From: Caenorhabditis elegans
Lineage: Eukaryota > Nematoda > Chromadorea > Rhabditida > Rhabditidae
Assembly (NCBI RefSeq): GCF_000002985.6
Contig: NC_003282.8
Span: forward strand, 8,742,001 to 8,806,000
Reading direction: 5' to 3'
DNA length: 64,000 bases
This document shows positions 36,721 to 46,448 of this stretch, piece after piece. The notes beneath the pieces were generated by a model, which worked only from the letters and a program-made list of their open reading frames with translations, searched no databases and was not told the DNA's origin. The translations under genes were made by a program, and so were the position numbers. Within the stretch, counting starts at the first letter, position 1, and the number at the start of each line of letters is the position of its first letter.

Positions 36721-38872
36721 TTAAAAGTCATCGTCATCTGATTCAACATCATTTTTTTCTTGTGTTCCTGTGATAACGTCGCCTAAACTTATCATACTCT
36801 TCATCAACATCTCAATTCTTTTCTCATTCAGTGCAACGGTAGATTGAAGTTCCAATACTTGTTTCTTGTGGGAGGCTTCTTGATTTCCATTGCATGATAC
36901 AAGATTTTCCATTCTTTCTCAGAAAAAATTCAAATTAGATTAAATTGTAAAACGAAGCTGTAACTATAAATTTTTGGTTGTAACAGAATCTAGATTAAAA
37001 CATGAATTTTTAAAATTGAACTTTATTTTGTCCCTTACAAAATAAAACACTATTTCTACTATTTTTCTGATTTCTTAATTTTATGTCAGTACTTTTAATA
37101 AAAGATTTTTGTTCGTCAAAAATCGGAATATTAATTAGAAAAAGATTCGGTCAACTAGCAAAACACCTTTCTGTTCATGCGAACGTGTTTTTTTTCAAAA
37201 TGAACTTACAACATATCAATATCAATTTAAGAAAATGACATCTTTAAATCTACAATGTGCAAACATAAACAAAACTCGAAACATTTCGGATAGAATTGCA
37301 AGCATTAGCACATACCTACCTACTATGGAAGCTTACAATGAAATAAATACTGACCTTACATAATAGAAACTCACTTACCTTCTAGACTCTTAACCTTCTT
37401 GTTTAAAACCTTCACTTCATCGTTATTTTCAACGCTAACATTTCTAGATGTACAACAGGAGTCGCTATTAGTCAGATTTTCCTGCAGGTTATACATGGGT
37501 CCAGCGTTCAATGCGGCGTCAACAATTTTTTGGTAGTTTTCATCGAATATCTTTGCCATCTTTTCAACTTCAGTTGAAGATAAAACTGATTTCCTTCCAA
37601 TTTTTTCTTTAAGATCTTCAATTTCCCGGTCTTTCTCAACATTTTGTCTATCTTTCAATTCCTGAATTTTCTTGATCTGCTCAGATAATTCTTTCCGTTT
37701 TATTTCTTCTTCCTTGAGAATTTCCGCTTTTTGCTCTGAAATGTTTTAATTTAAAACAGTTAACAAGTGTTTAAATTTTTTTGAAAACAATAAAATAATT
37801 ATCAAATGCTTAATTTCCTTACCTTCAAGTAACTTCTGAATTCTTTCGCTCTCACTTGATTTGTATTTTTCCATGTTATCATTTGCCGTTTGAAGATCTT
37901 GATAAACAGTTTCAAAGTTCATTTCTAAATTTCCAAGATTTTCAACTTTGAGTTTCAACTCCCAATTAATTTCCTCTGAGTACTCTTCCAATGTGGAATA
38001 TTTTCGTTTTATCTTATACATTTCTTCCGAATGAGCTTCTTTTAGATTGTCAATTTCAATATGATAATGTTCCATCAAACGTTTAGTTGTAGATCCGCCT
38101 TCCTTAAATGCGTCGCTGTCCATAATTTGCTGAAAATCAGCTTTCAGAGAATCAATTTCCATATCTTTTTTCTTAAGTTCGTCTCTATGCGCTTCTTGAA
38201 GAGATACAATAAATGTTAGATGTTGTATTCTTCTTGTATTCATTTTACATTCGTCTGGCTGAGCATTCTCAAGAATTCTGAAGTCAGTACGGCACTCATT
38301 TTTCAATTTGTATGAATTCATCGGGCCTTTAACCAACCTTAGTTCTTCTTCAAGTTTATGACATTTTGTTCAAGCATACCATGGGAGTCTAGTACAGATT
38401 GGAGAACAGATGACAAAATATCCATATCTCCTTTAAGTTTATCAACGGTCCTCGTTTCTTCTTGAAGCTTCACTTCGGAGTCTTTCAGAAACGTTAAGGA
38501 TGCTTTGAGCTTATTATTATCGGAATCAGCTTCAGTGTATTTTTCATTCGCTTTCTCTAACTGCTCTTGAAGTTTCTCAATTTTGTCCAAACCTTGGAGA
38601 AAGAGGAGATGAAGTTCTTTAGATTTTTGCTCAGAACTGAAATACAAATCCAATCGTTTAATTATATCTTTCTGTTCTTTTAAATCGGTTTCAAGAGTTA
38701 CACGTTTTTGATTCAATTCTTTAATTCGATCGTCTTTCGATGATAATTGTCTTGAGGTTTCATCAAACTTCACTTGCCACATTTGTCTTTCTTTTTCATG
38801 ATGTTCAACAATCATTTCAATTTGCGCTTGAGCTTGTGCTAGTTGGGTCTCTGGCCCAGAAGTTGAGTCCAT
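36721..38872 (-). CDS. Coiled-coil array member 5, lacks the tryptophan tail
   Basis: Exons about 38398-38872 or 38339-38872, 37825-38344, 37378-37740 and 36721-36915. The start MDSTSGPETQLAQAQAQIEM then IVEHHEKERQMWQVKFDETS is a clear family N-terminal segment. Long heptad regions follow (KIEKLQEQLEKANEKYTEAD, EDLKEKIGRKSVLSSTEVEK). Between exons 1 and 2 the frame changes. It can be joined by a 53 bp GTATGC...AAAG intron (donor after GGT-less SHG, entry at GPMNSYKLKNEC). Read with one extra base, the same 53 bp would instead encode continuing coiled coil (KLEEELRLVKG). The last exon ends NDVESDDDDF, acidic but without Trp, and its acceptor (TTTCTGAG) is atypical. So this member has either diverged or lost its true terminal exon. 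Confidence 0.75.
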
Positions 38873-41376
38873 TTTTTTGTATTTACTAAATGAAATTAAT
38901 AACAGTTCACGCTTTTAGAAAATAAAAGGATATGATAAGAAATGCATCAAAATATACGAGAAAAATCGTATTTTCCCTGTTAGACTTGAATGCTTAGCGT
39001 TGACAGCTTATATGTATCTCGCTTTGCTCTGATTTTATCATAAAATTGACAATCTACAAAAATGTCAAACTTTTTCTTTTTCTTTCGACTGATCAATCTT
39101 ACAGTGTTCTCTATAGTGCCTTTCTATAATATATTTTAGGGTTCTTTCTGTATTAAAATATTCTATTAAAAAATTAGTAAACTTGTCTGCAACTGAGTTT
39201 TGTTGAAGAGCTTTCAATTTTGCTTTCAAAATTTTTTTTTGATTTAAAAAAATGCTTATCACCTATAAATCTGGAACTCGACCAATAACAATACTTTTTT
39301 CTACGCGTTTTGTTTCAAGGGACGGGGCGTTTGAGGAAACGAAATCTCCAAAATTTCAACTTGCGCAGTTACTAAGTTTGTTCTGCGCAGATAATAAAAG
39401 ATGTGAATTTTTTTTGGAGAGTCTAATGATTTCTGGAGTGTTTTATTGAGATATCCGGTCATATTGAAATATTTTGAGAGAGTTTTTACAAAGCTCAAAT
39501 TACTTCCAATAGCAAATTTATATAGAAATTATGAAATAAATCGCTTATGGATTGCTCTTTGAAATATCGGAGTTTTTGGTGTTTGCGTACTTTGATGAAG
39601 TTGTTTGCCAGTTGGAGAGAATCAATATTTTACGCACATTACCTTTTTGAAAGGGGCGGGACTTAAATTAAGAGTTTGAAGTCACGAAATCTCCAAAATG
39701 TCAATTTACGCAGAGTTACTAATGAGAGTTTGTTTTGTGCATACAAAGAAAAAGATAAAAGTAGTTTTGAAGCCTTTGTTTACACAATGAAATAAATCAA
39801 TAAACAACACAAAAAGTACATTCGAAAGTTTTCGAATTTGAAATTATATTGACCAATGACTATTGAAACATGGAAAGTTTTTGAATTGAAATGTAAAATG
39901 AGGTGATAATACTTATCAGAAAAACAACAAAAACAACAATATTATAATAGATATAATTCCTCAAAATAAATTCGAAAATGTTGACTGAAAAATGAGAGTT
40001 TTGAGATATGAGATTTCTTGGCTCGAAATGAGAATGCAAAAACTTGAGATCTTCAAGAAAGTAAAAATAACAAACAACAACAAGAACAATAGTAATAATA
40101 AAAAAATGAGTTCATTTCCAGGGTTTGATGTGTTAATCTATTTGGTACAGTTATTCATGAAATAAAAGAGTATTTAAATGTGTTTCGAAACGACAACACA
40201 AACAAACAAAAAACATGCGAATCTCAAATTGATGGAGAAGTGCGAGAGAAACACGCTCGCGTACTACGCTCATATGCGCGATGGCAAGTAGCGTCTTTTC
40301 TCTGACCTCCATTTCTCTGACTGCCTGAATCTCTGACATCCATCGCATTCTCTCGTCTCTCACGCAAATGCAACATCAGCTGAGCGGGCTTCAGACCAAC
40401 ACTGTACACCCATTGTTGTGTTGCCTCGCTTTCCTGCATAGACGGGAGAAAAGACCTCCCGGCAGGAGGACACTGAGAGAAAATGACCCATTGAGAAAGT
40501 GTGAGATACGCAGAGAATGACGTATGCATAAATTGGACATCGAGAAAGCGTGAACAGCTGGGCCGAGAATAGACTGGGAAATGCTTTATAGGTCAAAAAA
40601 TTAGTAGAAAGTTGGATTACATCTGAACACCGGACAGAAGTATATAATAAATTCTTGAATTTTGTCTGATTTAAGGAGCTGAATAAAATGTGGTAGACCA
40701 TTCCTATTTCAGAATAAAAAAATAAAATACTTCAGCAAAAAAATAAAAAACAATCGAAAAAGAGGATAAAATATTTTGTTAGCTGATAATGTTTTTTATA
40801 ATCAAAAAAAAACAAGTTGGTAAGTTAAGAATTTTGCTAAACGACTGATAGAGCAAATACGTAGTATAAACTTACTACCAAATGTTCAATTCACATATTA
40901 AAAGGCTTTTCGAATTTTTCTTCCTTTCTTTAAATTCTACAGAAGTCAAAAAAACCATTGTCTGTAACAGACTCGGGTCTGTTCTTTCTTTTGAAAAATT
41001 GCGATGCTTTTATAAACATTTGGGTTGGTAAACCAGACATGGACATCCGGGCAGGTATCTGGTTTTAGAATTTTATTTTGTTCAATAATTTTCTGTGTTA
41101 TGAGATAACAGGACAACGAGTTTTTCGAAATCCAGGGAGGTTAAAACGCAAAGTAGATAATAACGAAACGAACCCGAACAATTTATTTTTTTTTCTGTTT
41201 CCTCGTAGGAAAAACATTTTAAATTTTTAAATGAATATTTCTAATCTTTCTTAAAATGCTTGACGACTAATTCAGAATCATATTATTTATTAAAACATGA
41301 AAATATGTAGATAATGCGTGGAGGTAGTATGTGAGTTCATGTCAGACAATTGGTATATATGCAGAAAATAACAGAA
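38873..41376. other. 2.5 kb intergenic region within the array
   Basis: Contains a pair of diverged direct repeats (39317-39400 and 39688-39770), listed separately. A small minus-strand frame at 39065-39262 (KKILKAKLKALQQNSVADKF) might be a stray coiled-coil exon but has no motif support. The 40220-40570 segment is less AT-rich and full of CTCTGA/GAGAGA words with CCTCCCGGCAGGAGG, suggesting a regulatory or repeat region. No RNA gene recognised. Confidence 0.45.
39317..39770 (+). repeat. Diverged direct repeat pair
   Basis: ACGAAATCTCCAAAATTTCA at about 39338 and ACGAAATCTCCAAAATGTCA at about 39693 open two blocks that continue with similar words (ACTTGCGCAGTTACTAA and ATTTACGCAGAGTTACTAA, GTTTGTTCTGCGCA and GTTTGTTTTGTGCATA). 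Spacing is about 355 bp. This suggests an old local duplication or two copies of one repeat family. Confidence 0.55.
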
Positions 41377-42854
41377 TTAAAAATCTGAGCCTTCATTGAC
41401 TTTTTCCCATCCTTGCGAATCAGTGGAATCCGATGAGCTAAGCACTTTCTCTGCTACCACATTATCATTCTTCCCTTCATCTTGAATATTTTCTTCTGGT
41501 TCAATTCCAATGTCTTTCAACGCTTGTAATGTCATGCTAAGATTATGAGCTTGTGTTTCCTTTTCTTCAATTAAGCTTGAAAGTCGAGCGATAGTTTCAT
41601 CGCTAATTTCTTCATTCACTTTTTCAGACATCGATTGATAACGCGCTGAAATTATATTTTGTTAAAGGAGTTTGCGTTTCACTTAAAATTTTATAAAAGA
41701 GAATCTCATTTAACATATACCTGCCTGTGTACATGCTTGATTGAATTTTTGCTTGAAAAATATTCGTAATTTTATAATTTGGAATTTGTTTCATGGAGTA
41801 TTTTTGCATAAACTCTTAATCCTGACAAACTCTGAGCTCCGAGACTGATTAGAGAACGTTAAAAAGCAATATAAATGAGTTTACATAAATATCAAGATAG
41901 GCATTTTTAAATCTTCCCGGATATTTAAAGTTTGCAGTATTCAAAACAAAACTAACCTTCCAATCCATTTACAATATTGTCGATTCTTTCAAATTGAACT
42001 TTCATTTCATTCCATTTTCTTGCATTTTTTCCCGTTGCAATGATCTTCGAAAATTTAGAAATTTCCATGTCAGTTAGTTCATTAGTTGCAGATTTGTTGA
42101 TTTCTCGTTTCTCCTCAAAAGTTTCAGTTTCTTTCAATGTTTCCAATTTCATTATTCGGTTTTCAAGTTCTTCAATGCATTGTTCCTTATCTTTCAAAAT
42201 CCTTTTATGGACTGCTTTGGTGTAACTGAGTTCATTTTTCAACTGGGCATTTAGGGATGCAACAGCTTTTGAGTTATTTTTTACTTTCTCAATAAGTGTT
42301 TGCTCCGACTCGCCGAAAATAAGTTTTGGATTGAGTTGTGTTACTTGTGTTATTTGTGTATTCCTTGGTTGCCACTCGTCTTTTTGATCAAGCAAATCGG
42401 ATATAATTATTCTTAAATGTTCATTCTCCGAAAATTTTGCTTCGTCGAGCGATTTCTTCATTTTTTCCATCTTGCGATCCGAAGCTTCCTTTTCAGACAC
42501 TGCATCCCCAAGTGCAAATATCTCTTTTTTCTTTTTTTCTACCAAATCTTTGTATTTTTTCAGTTCTTCTTCAAGTTCTTTTGTATCTTTTTGAAGAATT
42601 TTACAGTAATCCTCGGATTCAAAACATTGCTCCAATTCATAGATTCTTTGATCTTTCTTCACATTATTTTCTTGCAAAAGTTCAATTTTTCTTGTAATTT
42701 TTTCAATAACCAAATCCTTTTCATTCAGTTGAGCAGAAGCTTCACTGAGTTTGACTTGCCAAACAGTTTCTTGTTTTTCATTGTATTCAATGATGAGATT
42801 CATTTGGCTTCGAAGCTCCGTCAACTCTTCGTTCATTGTACTGCTAGGATCCAT
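41377..42854 (-). CDS. Coiled-coil array member 6
   Basis: Two exons in matching phase, 41958-42854 and 41377-41649, about 390 residues. The start MDPSSTMNEELTELRSQMNL then IIEYNEKQETVWQVKLSEAS aligns with member 5 (QIEMIVEHHEKERQMWQVKF). The coiled coil covers most of the protein, with a Thr/Gln interruption (TQITQVTQLNPKLIFGE) near residue 165. The last exon ends SSDSTDSQGWEKVNEGSDF, the tryptophan tail. Intact. A nearby frame upstream of the ATG would extend the open reading frame into AAAATTT sequence and was not used because MDPSST follows a TTTTTTCAG acceptor. Confidence 0.85.
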
Positions 42855-43763
42855 TTTACTGAAAAAATAAAGTGGTATCCATGGAAAAGTCAGAATATAA
42901 AACAAGACGTTTTAAAATGAGAAATTCTATAACAAACTTTTGTCTCGATGAAAGAGTAGACGCATTGTATAAAAGGGTGATGAAATAATTCCCTGTTTTA
43001 TATTTGATTTTCTAAACGCATGCTTCGTTTGTGTACGTATTGCGAAATCTTTTTTGAAAAGCGAAAACTGGGAAAAATTAATAAAAAACTATCTTACCAT
43101 TCATTGGTTTTTCGACGATCAATTTCCAACTTTTTCCATCTTTCAGATTCACAATAAGTATACAAATGAAAGTCCCTATTTCAAGCTCAATAAAAGAATC
43201 CCGAATTTATTTGAAAACTGTTCAGGAAAACGTAAACATATTCCCTCAATCAATAAAGCGATGCATCGTCCTTATAAAAAGTGGACACACACTGCATAGC
43301 ATGCGGGAATGCCTCTTGCTGCGGACCCCTTTACTCGCGAAGGTCTCACCATGAGAATAGTAACAGATCGATAATCTGAGTGCAAACATAAGAGAACGTA
43401 AGATTATGATATCTTTGTGTTGACATATGGGTGAAGAAGAATTTGAGTTTGCCTTTTTTTTAAATCGCAACTTGAAGAATAATCGAATACTAGCATACAA
43501 TAAATATACATTTATTCAAAGGATATTTATTTTATAAAGCACACGCAAAGAATTTATTTCTTCAAATATAACCAGTGAATGGTGACAATTAAAACAAATT
43601 TAACATGTCTTCCGTAAAATTAACCAATAAGGATCATGCAAAATATAAGTAGAATACTATAGAAAATTGGAACACTATTTGGCAAGGAACTGCAAAAATA
43701 TTGAAAGATCGTGACATATTTGGCAATAAATTGATAATTCAAATTTTAAAATATGAAAATATT
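42855..43763. other. Intergenic gap between members 6 and 7
   Basis: About 910 bp with no supported gene. Short plus-strand frames at 43054-43354 overlap each other and have no motif or phase support. Probable promoter of member 6. Confidence 0.4.
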
Positions 43764-44650
43764 CTATGAAGCATCATTATCACTAATTCGATCCCATTGT
43801 GCAGATACTCCACTTTTTGCTGAACTCGTCGATTCTCCATCAATATCATTTTTCGACTTCTCTAAACTTCCCATTTGAATAATTTTTTGAATAGTTTCCA
43901 ATTGATTTGTGAGTCTTTCTATCTGCTTATTTTTTGCTTCTATTGAATCTGAAATGTTTTATACAAGAAACATTATTTTAAAATTAAAAAAAAACATTTC
44001 AACTACATACATATGTATTCGGTTTTCTTAATTCCAAAAAAATAACTAAAAAGCGTGTAATTAAAAATTAACAAACCTTCTATGGGTTTTACAATATCTG
44101 AGTTTCCCACTGAAACGCCTTCTTCAATTTTCAGACTTTCGACCTTCATATTTAGGGTTTCATTTACTTTACTTAACTCCGATTGCTCAGATAATTTTGA
44201 CTCCAAAACCTCTTTTCTGAGTGCATTTACTTCGGCTTCAAGTTTCTGATTTTCTTCTTGTGTTTCATAAATTTCAAGTTTATCTTTGGCATTCTGAAGC
44301 TTTGATAGATCCAAATCTTTCCGAAGTGTTCTGACAACTTCCATGAGACTTTCCATATTTTTCTCTAACATTTGACAATAATCATGAGTGCTCAGGCATT
44401 GCTCCAGTTGCTGCACTTTTTTCTCATTTTCCATGTTTCGAAGTTCCATTTCATCATATTTTCGAGTCCAATCTCGAATTAGTTGATTTTTATCAGTAAT
44501 TTGGTTTAATGATTCAGAGTATTTGATTTTCAGCTTCTCATACTTCTTTTTATTCTGATCGATTAGCATATAAATTTGATCATTTGAAATTGTGGAATCA
44601 GTTTTCTGAAGGCTTTCAGATGATGTTGAATGAGCATCGCTTGCTTCCAT
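43764..44650 (-). CDS. Coiled-coil array member 7
   Basis: Two exons in matching phase, about 44075-44650 and 43764-43949, about 250 residues, the shortest complete member with a tail. It starts MEASDAHSTSSESLQKTDST, followed by the family segment SNDQIYMLIDQNKKKYEKLK and heptads (EQCLSTHDYCQMLEKNMESL, similar to EQCFESEDYCKILQKDTKEL of member 6). The last exon DSIEAKNKQIERLTNQLETI ends SGVSAQWDRISDNDAS, the tryptophan tail. The donor GTTTGT is weak but used consistently within the family (GGT at the Glu-Gly junction). Members 6 and 7 look like the closest pair after 3 and 4. Confidence 0.83.
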
Positions 44651-45473
44651 ATCTTATTCTGAAAATAAAAATTGTTGGAACAATAAAACTATAAGGTTGA
44701 GAGATAACAATTACATTAAAAATTAATAACTTCATACAACATCTCCGGTCAGATAAATTGACAAACCGATTTGTCTTTCGTTTCTTATCTCTCTCTTACT
44801 CTTTTTCATATCTTTCTGCTCTTCACAGTCTCTTAATCTTGTGTACTATTTCTCCAACTCTTTCGCAACAGCAACTGGGCTCTTTTCTCAACAAAAGATT
44901 GGTGTGATCGGGAGCCAACGGTTATTGAGATTTGAGTTACCAATAAACAGGGTAAAGGTGTGCAAGGTAAAAGGCAAACGTGTGAAAAATTTATTAATAA
45001 AATAAATTATTTATTATTTATTATTTAAATCAATAAAACCATAAAATACCATATTGGATATTTTCAGAAACACGCGTCAAAAATATTCTAACCATAGAAA
45101 GTAACAACTAGTTACTTGTCAAATTACTAAAATTTACTGTTTCACTGTTTCAGCTTTAGGAAACCAGCTGTGAGAAAGTTAGAAATGTTCTGCAAAAAGT
45201 TGCAACAAAAATGATTACCGGAAAATTACATGAAAAAGATGACAAAGATTAATAAATTTCCAAAAAGAGAGGAGAAACAAGTAGTCAAATAGACCTTACG
45301 TACGGAAGATATGTATGAGATTTTGAAATTTTACAGAGGTAATTCCTCTGTGCTCAGCTGTTCTGAGAAAATTATTTAATTTTTGATATGATAAACAAAC
45401 ATCGAGATAAAGTTTTAATCTTCATTACCAGAAGATATCATTCTAGTTTCATTAATAACGTTTCACATTTTAT
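44651..45473. other. Intergenic gap between members 7 and 8
   Basis: About 820 bp. Pyrimidine-rich words (CTCTCTTACTC) just upstream of member 7 and a TTATTTATTATTTATT run near 45005-45025. No gene supported. Confidence 0.4.
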
Positions 45474-45887
45474 TTATTCGAAGCCTGGTTTTTTTTGCAT
45501 CTTTCGGTTAGCCAATTTTTGAATCCAATATGATTTCTTTGCGTTGGCTTCTTCATTTTTGTCAATTTGTTCTACACGTGCCATCATTGTACGATTTAGC
45601 AATCTAGTTTCCTTTATCGGGCTCTTTAATTGTTTTTCCAAACGTAAATCCGTCTCTCGATATTCCTTTATTTCAGCTTTCTTCTCATCTGGTGATAAAT
45701 CGTTCATTCTAAAAAATTTTAAATTTTTAAATTTTAAAACTATTTTTTAAAAACAATGATAAATTTACTTGTTTTTGTGATTTTGATTTTCCAAATCCAT
45801 TTGGTTGATAACATGCTCGCTGTCTTGTTGTAACTGCATCAACTTTTGTTTCCATTGTGCCACTAAATCCTTATTTCGAGAAATCAT
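45474..45887 (-). CDS. Coiled-coil array member 8 or short remnant
   Basis: Two exons, about 45770-45887 and 45474-45710, joined in phase, about 117 residues: MISRNKDLVAQWKQKLMQLQ ... NKMNDLSPDEKKAEIKEYRE ... KSYWIQKLANRKMQKKPGFE. The first exon (VAQWKQKLMQLQQDSEHVI) recalls the xxWQVKLxExxxQL part of members 5 and 6, so it probably belongs to the family. It lacks a tryptophan tail and most of the coiled coil. A TTTTAG acceptor directly precedes the ATG, so an upstream exon carrying the true start could exist. It is either a small truncated gene or a remnant. Confidence 0.55.
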
Positions 45888-46448
45888 ACCTAAAATGATG
45901 ACCAAATTAAAATCAACACATAAATGACAGAAAAACTATTATGAAGATGATTAATGGTAAACTAGATCTCAACGTACCTCAATTTTTTACATATTCTGAA
46001 AACACACGAACTCGTTCCAAAAAAAAAGTCTCATGGAGCAGATGTAAAACTAAAACTAGAAAGCATTTTATTGTAAACCGTACGCTGAGTAACCCCAAGT
46101 TTCTAAAACATATATCAGATCTTGAATAACGAGATGTCTGACAACTGATGATTGCAACATGAACTACCCACATAATATTCATTGAGAGAAAGAAAAAGAG
46201 AGACAATTCGAATTTTATTTACAACTGGTGATTCTCAGCAGAGCACATTTTCTGTATCAAACAATACAATTAAAATTAAAGTGTTTAAAGTAATACTTGG
46301 CGTGTGCTTCAAACGACTTTGCAAATTTAAAGGCAACGAGGCATCAGCTGACAATGTAACACAATGCAATACTTATAATTGAAATACAGTAATAATAGTT
46401 TTGACTTGCACTCTATATTCAAGTAATTTCCAAGTTATATGCAACTAA
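45888..46448. other. Gap between the array and the chemoreceptor gene
   Basis: About 560 bp, AT-rich, with short frames on both strands and no motif. The 3' end of the receptor gene and the promoter (or missing 5' exon) of member 8 lie here. Confidence 0.4.

Noticed and set aside
28022-38400. Sequencing error as the explanation of all frame breaks in the array
   Set aside because: Cannot be excluded for the homopolymer cases, but the in-frame TAA in member 3 and the breaks spread over three genes make error alone unlikely; kept as findings with that caveat.
39065-39262. Minus-strand Lys-rich frame as a further coiled-coil member
   Set aside because: Lacks both the head segment and the tryptophan tail, and no splice partner was found.
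40224-40701. Overlapping minus-strand frames of 70-113 residues
   Set aside because: Several mutually overlapping frames in one segment, no motif, no phase-consistent exons; more likely a regulatory or repeat segment.
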